From: CAXBDP01 sp041689935
GTDB taxonomy: Bacteria; Bacteroidota; Bacteroidia; Cytophagales; Cyclobacteriaceae
Length of the DNA: 64,000 nucleotides
Assembly: GCA_041689935.1 (NCBI GenBank)
Contig: JBDNFI010000001.1
Span: 4,627 to 68,626, forward strand
Direction of reading: 5' to 3'
The notes under the pieces are model-generated. The model did no database searches and had not been told where the DNA came from. It saw nothing but the letters and a program-made list of their open reading frames with translations. Position numbers and translations under genes: made by a program. Below are positions 1-8,708 of the stretch, piece by piece. Position 1 is the stretch's first letter. Each line of letters starts with the position of its first letter.

Positions 1-362
1 GCCATATTCTGAGCTGCAAGAGCAGCTTGTGCGGCAGCAGCAGAATCCATTGACGCTTGCATTTGAGCAGCCAAATTTGCTAACTGAGCCTCGAGCACAG
101 CCTTAGCAGAATCATTCTGAAATTGAAGCGTAAGTTTCAATTGCTCAATCTCTCTTTGCTTGTCTGCAAGAGACAAAGCCGTTTGAGCTTGAAGTTGAGC
201 TAGAGCTGTTGCCAACTCGGACTCAGAGCGAAGCTTTTGATCAAGGAGGTCTCCTTGAAGTAAAAGCGCATCTTCCTCTGTGAAGTCATCACTACAAGAG
301 GATACAAAAATGGTGAGCGCGAAGAACACCATTAATGGTAATACAAATTTGAGTTTTCTCAT
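1..362 (-). CDS. Coiled-coil lipoprotein, C-terminus beyond window edge
   Basis: Open minus-strand frame from an ATG at 362 running off the left edge. The protein starts MRKLKFVLPL and has a hydrophobic segment ending in a lipobox-like V-S-S-C, so it should be a lipoprotein. The residues after the Cys (SDDFTEED) are acidic, as in the surface-export signals described for Bacteroidota lipoproteins; that it is surface-exposed is inference. From about residue 35 the sequence is Ala/Gln/Leu-rich (QLQAQTALSLADKQ and similar), low in Gly/Pro, with a heptad-like pattern typical of a coiled coil. No enzymatic motif is visible in the 120 residues present. I do not recognise a family; the rest of the gene lies outside the window. 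Confidence 0.75.
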   Translation of the reverse strand, partial: MRKLKFVLPLMVFFALTIFVSSCSDDFTEEDALLLQGDLLDQKLRSESELATALAQLQAQTALSLADKQREIEQLKLTLQFQNDSAKAVLEAQLANLAAQMQASMDSAAAAQAALAAQNM

Positions 363-744
363 GTGTATTGGTTATTTGGTTAAAAAATTAAACAATTCGG
401 GTGTAATATTAAGCACAGCAATTCACATTGTCAATCTTTCGAATAAATAAATTCGAAAAATCAACGAATTGCTGGATAATCCGTTTCAGAAGGGGTCGCC
501 TATATATATAAGGTGTAGGCGTAAAAGAAATTGATAGCATTAATGGTTAAATAAAAGATTAAAAACTTGGCGAGCTTTTAATTTGCACAAAAATATCAGA
601 CTTATAGTTAAAAACCAAAAAACCTTTCATATTTTTGGCAATCCAAAACAAATTATTAAAATTCGACGTAATTGTTTTGAAGATTGGAAACCATTGATTT
701 ATTTTAACCTTAGTTTTAATAGTAAAACTTTTTAAATTCACAAT
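363..744. other. AT-rich intergenic region between divergent genes
   Basis: About 380 bases between the divergent lipoprotein and the PorT-like gene. It must carry both promoters, but I see no convincing TAnnTTTG element with a correctly spaced -33 box. A short inverted repeat CGCCTA...TAGGCG (497-502 and 516-521) surrounds a TATATATA run; its role is unknown. A 60-codon minus-strand frame at 559-741 is AT-rich with no recognisable protein character and is not called. Confidence 0.5.
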
Positions 745-1545
745 ATGAAAAAGACCTTTATCACATCACTGATCTTGAAGCCTGCTCAATTCAAAATCGC
801 CCTGGTCTTTGCAGGACTATTGGCTTTTACCGGTCTACAGGTAAAGGCTCAGGATGCTGCCAAAGAAGACCGAATCACGTACGGAGCCAAAGTTGGTTTC
901 GTGAGAGCAAACATTGCTCAAGAATTCGAAAATGCAGCAGATGCCAGAAGCGGTTTCGCAGGTGGCCTGTTCATGACCTACAAAATTAACGACTGGTTGA
1001 GTGTATCGCCAGAACTTATGTATGCTCGTTCTGGTGCAAACCTTCGCCCAGGCACGAACATTTGGAACACTTACATTACAGATTATAATGGCTTCCCGCA
1101 AATTGGGTTAGCAGATTTTGACGATATTGATATTGTTAAGTCTGCTATTAATATGCACAACGTGGATTTGAATGCTTTTGCAGTATTCCACCCAGCATTA
1201 TTAAGAGGTGCAATCCAGCCAAGATTCTTTGCTGGCCCAGCTATTGCGTACAATATGTACACGAGAGCACAGCAAAGAGCCGTACTGAACATCTTTAATC
1301 CTGATGCTGCTATTTCACAAAGCCCAGAATTTTCTGCTAACAGAAACTGGTCTTCAAGAATCAACAATTGGGATATTGGTGCTGTAATAGGTGCTGGCTT
1401 AGATTTCAACGCTCATAAGGTGAAGTACACATTCGACATAAGATATAGAGCAGGTATATCTCAAATCAATGCGTACAGAAATGGAGTGGAAGGAAATGAT
1501 TTCCAATCTCAGAACATATTAATTATGTTCGGTATTGGTTTCTAA
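745..1545 (+). CDS. PorT-like outer-membrane beta-barrel protein
   Basis: 266-residue exported protein. Residues 1-35 form a long signal peptide ending in a probable signal peptidase I site (LQVKAQ/DA). The mature part has alternating short amphipathic strands and glycines (ITYGAKVGFVRANIA, GGLFMTYKINDWLSVSPELMY) and ends in an aromatic residue (IMFGIGF), as in the outer-membrane beta-barrel domain of PorT-like proteins common in Bacteroidota. Its ligand or role cannot be read from the sequence; PorT itself is linked to type IX secretion, but most small barrels of this kind are uncharacterised. It stands alone, with a strong hairpin terminator directly downstream. Confidence 0.7.
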   Translation: MKKTFITSLILKPAQFKIALVFAGLLAFTGLQVKAQDAAKEDRITYGAKVGFVRANIAQEFENAADARSGFAGGLFMTYKINDWLSVSPELMYARSGANLRPGTNIWNTYITDYNGFPQIGLADFDDIDIVKSAINMHNVDLNAFAVFHPALLRGAIQPRFFAGPAIAYNMYTRAQQRAVLNIFNPDAAISQSPEFSANRNWSSRINNWDIGAVIGAGLDFNAHKVKYTFDIRYRAGISQINAYRNGVEGNDFQSQNILIMFGIGF

Positions 1546-1569
1546 AACCTAAAAAGATTTGATTGTGAA

Positions 1570-1606
1570 AAAGAGGCATCCCTGTATAGGAATGCCTCTT
1601 TTTTTT
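1570..1606 (+). terminator. Rho-independent terminator after the PorT-like gene
   Basis: Inverted repeat AAGAGGCAT...ATGCCTCTT with a short loop followed by a run of T, 25 bases after the stop codon at 1545. The adenines on the 5' side could let it also serve the converging oxidase gene. Confidence 0.85.
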
Positions 1607-1648
1607 GGACCAAAATAGGCGGGAGGAAAACTCGTGGTTTGCCTACGA

Positions 1649-3085
1649 CTAAAAAATCTTATCCGGATTCAGAATTCCCTTAGGATCGAATACTGATTTG
1701 ATTCCACGCATTAATTGCAAATTCACCTCAGAAGTAGCCAATTGCATATAAGGCTTCTTGGCTATTCCAATACCGTGCTCTCCAGAAAGTGTTCCTTTGA
1801 GAGAAACCGTGAGTTCAAAGATTTTCCCGATTCCTTGTAGCACTTTGGAGTTCCAATCCGCATCGGAAATTTCTTCTTTCATTACATTTACATGCAAATT
1901 GCCATCGCCCAAGTGTCCATAGCATACAGTATTGAAGCCATACTCCTTCCCAATTTGCTTAATTCCCGTAATTAATGCGGGCAAATTGCCACGGGGCACT
2001 ACTACATCTTCTGCTTTTGTTAAGCTATACGCATTTACAGCAGGAGAAATATTTCGCCGAATCTTCCAAAGCTCATCCTTTTGAGCAGTTGTTTCGGCAA
2101 ATAAAACCTCTCCTATATCAAATTTCTCTACTACGCCCATCACTTTCTCTGCATCCTTCATCAATACTTCCTCATCATTGCCATCCAACTCACACAGAAG
2201 ATACGCATCCATATTTTCAGGAATCAGCGTGGTGACCTTACTATTGAGCGTATTTTCTACATAGTCAATCGTACGAATGGCGGCTTCTCGCTCAAAAAAC
2301 TCCATGCCAGACGGGATCACTCCAGCAACATAAATGGCAGATATGGCTTTACAAGCTTCTTCGTTGGTACTGAATGGGACAAGTAACAGAACAGATTTAG
2401 CTGGGAAACCTCTAAGTTTCAGTACAATTTTAGTCACAATTCCTAGTGTACCTTCACTCCCGCACATCAATTGGGTGAGATTATAGCCAGTTGAATTTTT
2501 TAATACGTTAGCACCAGTCCAAATTATCTCACCGGTCGGCAACACTACTTCTAAATTAAGTACGTAGTCTCTTGTAACGCCATATTTTACTGCCTTTGGC
2601 CCTCCCGCATTTTCGGCAATATTGCCTCCAATAAAACAAGAGCCCTTGCTCGAAGGATCAGGAGGATAAAATAAACCAAGTTTTTTCACTTCCTCTTGCA
2701 ATACTTCCGTGATCACTCCTGGCTCTACGGTTACTTGTAAATTCAACGCATCAATATTCAGGATTTTATTGAATCGCTCCATAGAAATAACTACGCCATG
2801 ATGCAAAGGAAGTGCCCCGCCACTCAAGCCTGTGCCGCCTCCACGAGGAGTCACCGGAATATTATGTTGATTACACAGTTTCATAATAGCAGAAATGTGG
2901 GCAGTGGTATTCGGTTTCAAAACCACCTCAGGCATAAATGAATAATCCTCTGTTTCATCATGTGAGTAATGATGCTTCAGGCTATCTTCCACAATTACAT
3001 GCTCAACACCTAGTATTTCGATAAATTGGTCTATCAAATCAGGAGCTACTTTGCTGAATCGTGCTTGCATTACTTCCTTTTCCAT
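1649..3085 (-). CDS. FAD-linked oxidase, GlcD / D-lactate dehydrogenase family
   Basis: 478-residue protein, normal length for the GlcD / D-2-hydroxyacid dehydrogenase family. The N-terminal PCMH-type FAD-binding domain shows the pyrophosphate-binding stretch TPRGGGTGLSGGALP (about residues 79-93) and GSEGTLGIVTKIV near residue 210. The C-terminal FAD-oxidase domain carries CYGHLGDGNLHVN (flavin and metal-binding His) and ends with SGEHGIGIAKKPYM. Such enzymes oxidise glycolate, D-lactate or related 2-hydroxyacids and pass electrons to the quinone pool or cytochrome. The exact substrate cannot be decided. No second subunit (GlcE/GlcF) lies nearby, which favours a single-subunit D-lactate-type dehydrogenase. 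A GCGGGAGG octamer lies inside the gene at 2601. Confidence 0.88.
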   Translation of the reverse strand: MEKEVMQARFSKVAPDLIDQFIEILGVEHVIVEDSLKHHYSHDETEDYSFMPEVVLKPNTTAHISAIMKLCNQHNIPVTPRGGGTGLSGGALPLHHGVVISMERFNKILNIDALNLQVTVEPGVITEVLQEEVKKLGLFYPPDPSSKGSCFIGGNIAENAGGPKAVKYGVTRDYVLNLEVVLPTGEIIWTGANVLKNSTGYNLTQLMCGSEGTLGIVTKIVLKLRGFPAKSVLLLVPFSTNEEACKAISAIYVAGVIPSGMEFFEREAAIRTIDYVENTLNSKVTTLIPENMDAYLLCELDGNDEEVLMKDAEKVMGVVEKFDIGEVLFAETTAQKDELWKIRRNISPAVNAYSLTKAEDVVVPRGNLPALITGIKQIGKEYGFNTVCYGHLGDGNLHVNVMKEEISDADWNSKVLQGIGKIFELTVSLKGTLSGEHGIGIAKKPYMQLATSEVNLQLMRGIKSVFDPKGILNPDKIF

Positions 3086-3333
3086 AACACAAAATAAATG
3101 ATTAAATACTAGATTCTAACGCCGTATTCTAAGGAACTTAACTAATTGGATGCGTCGAAGTTTTGGCATTATGGGATTTATAATCAATCGGCCATTAATT
3201 CCCTAAAATTGAAAATTGCGGGTTCTAAAACCATTTTCATTACAAAATTTAAAAAATCAATAGAAGGATGTCCAATAATATTTTCTTTGATTTTGCTTTA
3301 AACTGAATTCATCTATATTTGCAATCCAAAATT

Positions 3334-3407
3334 GGGGCATTAGCTCAGCTGGCTAGAGCGCTACACTGGCAGTGTAGAGGTCATCGGTTCGACTCCGTTA
3401 TGCTCCA
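3334..3407 (+). tRNA. tRNA-Ala (anticodon GGC)
   Basis: 74-nt cloverleaf. The acceptor GGGGCAT pairs with ATGCTCC (one G-T pair), the D-arm is AGCTCAGCTGGCTAGAGC, the anticodon stem CTACA/TGTAG holds loop CTGGCAG with anticodon GGC, and the T-arm contains GGTTCGACTCC. The discriminator is A and the CCA tail is not encoded. A hairpin with a T-run follows directly. Confidence 0.95.
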
Positions 3408-3414
3408 CAAATTA

Positions 3415-3452
3415 AAAAAGCCTATCTAATTCATTTTTAGATAGGCTTTTAC
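3415..3452. terminator. Terminator after tRNA-Ala, probably bidirectional
   Basis: Perfect inverted repeat AAAAGCCTATCTAA / TTAGATAGGCTTTT around a short loop. A on one side and T on the other let it act on both strands: for the tRNA and for the converging aldehyde dehydrogenase gene. Confidence 0.85.
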
Positions 3453-3485
3453 ATTTCTATTTGTTCGGCTTTATGGCATCAAATA

Positions 3486-5033
3486 CTACAAATCAAATTT
3501 AATACCCTGCGCTAGCGGGAGGGTATTGCCATAATTGATGGTATTGGTTTGCCTACGCATATAGGCTTTCCAAGCATCCGAACCAGACTCTCTTCCTCCT
3601 CCGGTTTCCTTTTCTCCACCAAAAGCTCCACCAATCTCCGCACCCGATGTCCCAATATTGACGTTGGCAATGCCGCAATCGGACCCTTTGTGAGATAAAA
3701 ACTGCTCTGCCTCCCGCAAGTTTAGGGACATCAGAGAAGATGATAAGCCTTGAGGCACGCTATTTTGGACGTGCATCGCTTCCTCAAAGGATTTGTAGCT
3801 CAATATATATAATATAGGAGCAAACGTTTCCTGCTGCACTATTTCCCACTCTGGCTGAGCACAATAAATGGCCGGCTTCACAAAACAGCCTGATTCATAT
3901 CCTTCACCAGTCAACACCCCTCCTGCGACTACGGCTTCGGCGTTTTTCGCTTCCAAGGTCTTAATAGCTGATTGATAAGATTTCACTGCATCTTGGTCGA
4001 TAAGTGGCCCAACATGGATTTTCTCATCCAAAGGATTGCCTATTTTCAATTGCGCATAGGCAGATTTGAGCTGCTCCTTCACCGAATCGAGCATAGACTC
4101 GTGTACAATTAGCCTGCGGGTGGACGTACAACGCTGGCCACAAGTGCCCACCGCACCAAAAACTGCTCCTGGAATAGCAATGTTCAAATCAGCATTCGGC
4201 GTAATAATCATGGCATTGTTGCCACCTAGTTCAAGGATGGTTTTGCCCAATCGCTTGCCAACGGCCTCCGCTACCAATTTGCCCATTCGTGTAGAGCCAG
4301 TTGCACTGATTAATGGGATTGCTGGAGAATTGCTCATCATTTCGCCCACCTTGTAGTCGCCTACTATCAGATTGGAAATGCCTTCTGGAAGATCATTGCG
4401 CTTAAAAACCTCCCTGGCTATGTTTTGACAAGCAATGGCCGAAAGAAAAGACTTCTCTGAAGGCTTCCAAATACACACGTCGCCACAAATCCAAGCAAGC
4501 ATGCTGTTCCAAGACCAAACAGCTACCGGGAAATTAAAGGCAGAAACAATGCCGACCACGCCTAATGGATGGTATTGCTCGTACATCCGATGGAAGGGCC
4601 GTTCGCTATGCATGGTAAATCCATACAATTGTCTGGAAAGCCCCGTCGCAAAATCACAGATATCGATCATTTCTTGTACTTCCCCCCAGCCTTCTTGCAG
4701 GGATTTGCCCATTTCGTAGGATACCAAGCGACCTAGAGGATCCTTAAATTTCCGAAGTTCATCTCCAATCTGTCGTACTATTTCACCTCTTAGCGGTGCC
4801 GGAACCATCCTCCAATATTCAAATGCCTTTTGTGCCTCGGCGAGAATTTGCTTAAAATCCTCCTCATTGCCACCGTTACATGAACCTATAAGGCTGCCAT
4901 CCACCGGAGAGTAGGAATCAAATGTACTTCCACGACCGCTCCAGGATTTGCTTCCGGTGGAAATTCCTTCGTTCGTAGTATTGATGCCCAAAAGAGATAA
5001 AGATTCTTGAATGTTGAATGATTGATTTTGCAT
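3486..5033 (-). CDS. Aldehyde dehydrogenase, ALDH7 (antiquitin) family
   Basis: 515 residues, matching the ALDH7 subfamily, which oxidises alpha-aminoadipate semialdehyde / L-piperidine-6-carboxylate in lysine catabolism with NAD. Seen in the sequence: NAD-binding GSTRMGKLVAEAVGKR, the catalytic Glu in ILELGGNNAMII, the nucleophile Cys in GTCGQRCTSTRR, and the C-terminal block GGAFGGEKETGGGRESGSDA followed by WKAYMRRQTNTINYG, diagnostic of antiquitin-type enzymes. No other lysine-degradation gene lies next to it, so the pathway assignment rests on family membership. A GCGGGAGG copy at 3515 lies antisense within the last codons. Confidence 0.9.
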   Translation of the reverse strand: MQNQSFNIQESLSLLGINTTNEGISTGSKSWSGRGSTFDSYSPVDGSLIGSCNGGNEEDFKQILAEAQKAFEYWRMVPAPLRGEIVRQIGDELRKFKDPLGRLVSYEMGKSLQEGWGEVQEMIDICDFATGLSRQLYGFTMHSERPFHRMYEQYHPLGVVGIVSAFNFPVAVWSWNSMLAWICGDVCIWKPSEKSFLSAIACQNIAREVFKRNDLPEGISNLIVGDYKVGEMMSNSPAIPLISATGSTRMGKLVAEAVGKRLGKTILELGGNNAMIITPNADLNIAIPGAVFGAVGTCGQRCTSTRRLIVHESMLDSVKEQLKSAYAQLKIGNPLDEKIHVGPLIDQDAVKSYQSAIKTLEAKNAEAVVAGGVLTGEGYESGCFVKPAIYCAQPEWEIVQQETFAPILYILSYKSFEEAMHVQNSVPQGLSSSLMSLNLREAEQFLSHKGSDCGIANVNIGTSGAEIGGAFGGEKETGGGRESGSDAWKAYMRRQTNTINYGNTLPLAQGIKFDL

Positions 5034-5092
5034 GGTATGTTTGATCTATTTTAATAATTGAAATTCCTTTGAAAGGATTCTCCTAAATAACA

Positions 5093-5122
5093 ATAAAAAA
5101 AGCAGAGCCGAAACTCTGCTTA
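5093..5122 (-). terminator. Terminator of the DegQ-like gene
   Basis: Stem AGCAGAG / CTCTGCT (5101-5107 and 5114-5120). Read on the minus strand it is followed by a T-run (AATAAAAAA on the plus strand), 35 bases after the protease stop codon at 5156. Confidence 0.85.
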
Positions 5123-5155
5123 AAATTAATAGCTTTTTGTAAAGGAACCTTCCTT

Positions 5156-6637
5156 TCACCAAGTAAATGAATAGAAGGATTTACGGCCATCAGGATAAAG
5201 ACCAATTAGCACAACTTCTTGCCCAATCATGAATTCCTCTACCGCGTCTTGGAAATCTTCTGTCGTATTTATCCTTTTATCTCCAATAAAGGTAATAATG
5301 AATCCTTCTTGCAAGCCCGCATCTAGCCATTTGCCTTCTTCTACTTCTATGATCTTAACTCCTCCCGCCAATTCCAACTCTTCAAGAATCTCAGAAGGGA
5401 TTTTTTCTACGGCAATGCCCTCAATTCTAGCTTCTTCTGGGATCACCCTCGGTACAGCGGCGGAGTTGCCCTCTGCACTTTTTAAGGTTGCTTGTAAATC
5501 TATCTCTGCCCCATTTCTATACACTTTCACAGTAAGCACCTTCCCGGGTCTATGGCGCGCAACAGTTTCTTGTAATTCCGAAATTGAATTGATTTTTTTC
5601 CCATCAATACCAATAATGATATCGTCTTTTAATATTCCCGCATCATAGGCGGAGCTATTGAGATTTACCTGATCTATCAATACTCCTTGGCTGATCGGCA
5701 AATTTCTTTCTCTTGAAAGTTGAGAGTTCAAGTCGATAATAATCACTCCTAGTATGGCTCTTTGCACTTTGCCAAACTCTTTCAAATCTTCGATTACCTT
5801 TTTGACTAATGACACAGGCACAGCGAAGGAGTATCCGCTAAATGAACCTGTTCTAGTGGCTATCGCCGTATTAATTCCGATGAGCTCCCCTCCCAAATTA
5901 ACCAATGCTCCACCACTATTTCCCGGATTTACGACCGCATCGGTTTGAATAAAAGACTCCACCGCAAGTGAGTTATCTCTTAAAATATCAATGGATCTTG
6001 CTTTGGCACTTACAATGCCTGCCGTAACTGTAGAGTTAAGGTCGAAGGGATTTCCAACAGCAATCACCCATTCACCTATATTCACAATATCTGAATCGCC
6101 ATACTTGACAAATGCCAGGTTATTTTCCTTTATTTTTATCAGTGCAAGGTCAGTTTGAGGATCCGTTCCGATCAGTTCTGCCTGATAGGTTTGGTTATCA
6201 CTCAAGGTTACCTCAATTCGCTCAGCCATATTTATCACATGGTGATTCGTCACGATATAGCCATCTGGTGTAAGAATCACCCCCGAGCCAGATGATGAAA
6301 AGGGCATGTCTTTGCGTCTACCGCTTCTTGAAGATTCGTCAGGATCTGAAAAAAATTGATTAAATAATGAGCCTCTATTTCGGCCAGAAGAAGAGGACTT
6401 AATATAAACCACTCCCTCTTTTACAGTATTTGCCGCATTAATAAAATTGAGGCCATCCGGCACGTTATATTTAAGATTTTTGCTGTCACTGAAATTTGTA
6501 AAGCTTACATTCTGCTTTTCCTCGATGGTTTGATTATTGGAATTTAATTCCATAATCATAGGCAAGGTTAGCAAAACAACTATAGTACTCACTACTGCAC
6601 CTACTACCACTCCCCCAAAAAATTGTCTGCTATTCAT
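5156..6637 (-). CDS. degQ: Periplasmic serine protease, DegP/DegQ (HtrA) type
   Basis: 493 residues. An N-terminal hydrophobic segment (about 7-28) serves as signal or anchor. The trypsin-like domain has the catalytic triad: His133 in TNHHVI, Asp163 in TDLALIKI and Ser241 in NPGNSGGALV. Two PDZ domains follow (about 290-385 and 405-490); the first includes ILKDDIIIGIDGKKI. This is the standard HtrA layout for quality control of envelope proteins, acting as protease and chaperone outside the cytoplasm. It is transcribed alone, with its own terminator. A DegP/DegQ/DegS distinction cannot be made from sequence alone; two PDZ domains argue against DegS. Confidence 0.92.
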   Translation of the reverse strand: MNSRQFFGGVVVGAVVSTIVVLLTLPMIMELNSNNQTIEEKQNVSFTNFSDSKNLKYNVPDGLNFINAANTVKEGVVYIKSSSSGRNRGSLFNQFFSDPDESSRSGRRKDMPFSSSGSGVILTPDGYIVTNHHVINMAERIEVTLSDNQTYQAELIGTDPQTDLALIKIKENNLAFVKYGDSDIVNIGEWVIAVGNPFDLNSTVTAGIVSAKARSIDILRDNSLAVESFIQTDAVVNPGNSGGALVNLGGELIGINTAIATRTGSFSGYSFAVPVSLVKKVIEDLKEFGKVQRAILGVIIIDLNSQLSRERNLPISQGVLIDQVNLNSSAYDAGILKDDIIIGIDGKKINSISELQETVARHRPGKVLTVKVYRNGAEIDLQATLKSAEGNSAAVPRVIPEEARIEGIAVEKIPSEILEELELAGGVKIIEVEEGKWLDAGLQEGFIITFIGDKRINTTEDFQDAVEEFMIGQEVVLIGLYPDGRKSFYSFTW

Positions 6638-6965
6638 TCTACGCTATTTTAATGTTGAATTCCCTTAAGTTAATCTCTTAACGCCAAAGGTGAAAGAGTA
6701 GTTTTTTTGTAGGCGAAAAAAGCGGGAAAAATAACGCTCTTTTTCGGTGTTTTCCTCATCCTTGTTTTAGCCTGCCCATTTCTTCACGTTTTATATTTCA
6801 CCCGTTGGAAACGTATTTTTAGCATACCAATCCGTATGTCGCTTCAATAGTTTCCATTTTGGGTATCAGTTGAATAAAACTCTCGTCATCGCCACGTTCT
6901 TCCTCATAAAAAATCCAGAAAATAAGCGTTAAAAATTTGTACCTTTTGTCTTCAAAATAAACGGA
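6638..6965. other. Intergenic region between divergent protease and transporter
   Basis: About 330 bases separating two divergent starts. It must contain both promoters. Near the transporter start there is AATTTGTACCTTTTGTC, which resembles but does not exactly match a TAnnTTTG box. I see no hairpin, repeat or RNA gene here. Confidence 0.5.
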
Positions 6966-8222
6966 ATGAACCAAAGGTTTAGCAATATTTTAAAAACATT
7001 CGGCCCGGGTATTTTATTCGCTTCTACCTGTATTGGTGTTTCGCATTTGGTGCAATCTACCAGAGCAGGTGCAGACTACGGGTTTAGCTTATTGATATTC
7101 ATTTTATTGGCCAATATTTTTAAGTACCCCTTTTTCGAGTTTGGTTCTCGCTATGCATCGGCCACTGGCAAGAGCATATTAGAGGGATACAAAGCGCAAG
7201 GCAAATGGGTGTTGGCTATGTACTTTTTATTGAGCTTTGGATGTATGTTTTCTGTGTCTGCTGCTGTCAATTTCGTGACGGCAGGCATGCTAGGCAATCT
7301 ACTTAATTTGCCTTTAGACCCGAAATGGATTTCGCTTATCGTATACTTCGTTTGTATGGGCATTTTGCTTTTGGGCCAGTTTAAGGTTTTGGATGGCTTA
7401 TTAAAAGTTATTGCCACTGTGTTACTTATCACCACACTAGTGGCCTTTTTTAGTGCCATATTTAACCCTCCCGCAGCAATTTCGGACATGCCAAAAGTCG
7501 ATTTGACAAGCAAAACAAGCCTGATGTTTATTATTGCCCTAATGGGATGGATGCCCACTGCGGTAGACTTATCTACCTGGACCAGCATCTGGACCATCGA
7601 GAGAATCAAGCAAACGGGCTATTATCCAAAGCTCAAAGAAACCTTGATGGATTTTAATTTTGGCTATGCAGTGTCTACTATTCTGGCTGTTTGCTTTATG
7701 TCCTTAGGTGCCTTGTTAATTTATGGTAGAGATATTTCCCTATCCGCCAATTCCACCACATTTGCCAACCAAATAATCAATATGTACACCAATGCTATAG
7801 GCCCATGGGTGTATTGGATTATAGCCGTAGCAGCCTTTACCACGATGTTCAGCACTGCTATCACAGTGATGGATGGGTATAGCAGGGCGATGGGAGAAAC
7901 CATCCGCCTATTGTTCGATAGGCGGGAGGAAGAAAAGCTCAAAAAGCAATTATACGTTAGTTTTCTCATTATTTTATCTGTCGGGTCGTTGGCAATTATT
8001 TACTTCCTATCTGGTAGTATGCCCAAATTGGTAGATTTAGCCACCACGCTCTCCTTCCTTATTGCACCTATTATTGCTATTATCACTTTAAAAGCCATAA
8101 AGTCAAAAGAGGTTCGCCCAGAATTTAGACCAAAAAAGTGGTTAATCTGGCTGGCCAATGCGGGAATCGTTTTCCTAAGTGTGTTCACTGTCATTTACTT
8201 ATATATTTTCTTTATCGATTAG
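6966..8222 (+). CDS. Nramp-family transporter lacking the DPGN metal motif
   Basis: 418 residues with about 11 hydrophobic helices, and the Nramp fold signature at the N-terminus (LKTFGPGILFASTCIGVSH). In canonical Mn/Fe Nramp proteins the first helix carries Asp-Pro-Gly-Asn; here that place reads C-I-G-V-S-H, followed by LVQSTRAGADYG. The sixth helix, which normally supplies the Met of MPH, reads AAFTTMFSTAITVMDGYSRA. The usual metal ligands are therefore absent, so the ion carried is uncertain. Length and helix number look intact and the frame is open, so it is not an obvious pseudogene. It stands alone upstream of tRNA-Asn. Family assignment is fairly sure; substrate unknown. Confidence 0.75.
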   Translation: MNQRFSNILKTFGPGILFASTCIGVSHLVQSTRAGADYGFSLLIFILLANIFKYPFFEFGSRYASATGKSILEGYKAQGKWVLAMYFLLSFGCMFSVSAAVNFVTAGMLGNLLNLPLDPKWISLIVYFVCMGILLLGQFKVLDGLLKVIATVLLITTLVAFFSAIFNPPAAISDMPKVDLTSKTSLMFIIALMGWMPTAVDLSTWTSIWTIERIKQTGYYPKLKETLMDFNFGYAVSTILAVCFMSLGALLIYGRDISLSANSTTFANQIINMYTNAIGPWVYWIIAVAAFTTMFSTAITVMDGYSRAMGETIRLLFDRREEEKLKKQLYVSFLIILSVGSLAIIYFLSGSMPKLVDLATTLSFLIAPIIAIITLKAIKSKEVRPEFRPKKWLIWLANAGIVFLSVFTVIYLYIFFID

Positions 8223-8292
8223 AAAAAAATCTTTCATACAGTTTTGGTTTTATTTATAAAGCCTCGTAATATTGCAGTCCCAAAGGGAACAT

Positions 8293-8366
8293 TCCTCCTT
8301 AGCTCAGCTGGTTAGAGCATCTGACTGTTAATCAGAGGGTCCTTGGTTCGAGCCCAAGAGGAGGAG
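8293..8366 (+). tRNA. tRNA-Asn (anticodon GTT)
   Basis: 74-nt cloverleaf. The acceptor TCCTCCT/AGGAGGA is perfectly paired, the D-arm is AGCTCAGCTGGTTAGAGC, the anticodon loop CTGTTAA gives GTT, and the T-arm is CTTGGTTCGAGCCCAAG. The discriminator is G and CCA is not encoded. Confidence 0.96.
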
Positions 8367-8370
8367 CGTT

Positions 8371-8415
8371 AGAAAAGCCGTAGTATATTGAAATTCAATA
8401 TATTACGGCTTTTTT
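8371..8415 (+). terminator. Terminator after tRNA-Asn
   Basis: Long inverted repeat AAAGCCGTA(G)TATATTGAA / TTCAATATA(T)TACGGCTTT followed by TTTTT, starting five bases after the tRNA. Confidence 0.85.
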
Positions 8416-8489
8416 CATGTTTTCCCGACGTTTTCCCGACAACTCATTTTTTAGCGGTCATCTAGGTAGGATTTAGACATATTAGGTTT

Positions 8490-8708
8490 CCTAGCTCAGT
8501 TTCTACAAAGTGTACTTCCCCAGTGCGATTTTGCAACCCGTGCTTTTTTCCTAGCGCGCTTTTTCAAAGCGTGTTCTTCTATCTTAGGATTTGCAATCTT
8601 TTCCTAGCGCGCTTTTTCAAAGCGTGCTCTTCTATTTTAGGATTTGCAATCCTTTCCTAGCGCGCTTTTTCAAAGCGTGCTCTTGTGTCTTAGGATTTGC
8701 AATCCTTT
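8490..8708. repeat. 53-bp palindromic tandem repeat, three copies plus a decayed one
   Basis: Three nearly identical 53-bp units start at 8550, 8603 and 8656 (CCTAGCGCGCTTTTTCAAAG start each). Every unit holds two palindromes: AGCGCGCTTT/AAAGCGTGCT around TTC, and AGGATT-TGC-AATCCT. A clearly decayed fourth unit lies at about 8490-8549. There are no unique spacers, so this is not a CRISPR array. The hairpin character and the GGATTTGCAATCC core resemble REP-type elements of Bacteroidota that are mobilised by RAYT transposases. That origin is inference; no transposase is present in the window. Confidence 0.8.

Noticed and set aside
559..741. 60-codon minus-strand frame before the PorT-like gene
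   Set aside because: AT-rich, no signal or domain, no start context; the region is more likely to hold promoters.
8550..8708. Regular repeats that could be read as a CRISPR array
   Set aside because: The units are directly adjacent with no unique spacers, are palindromic throughout, and no cas gene is present in the window.
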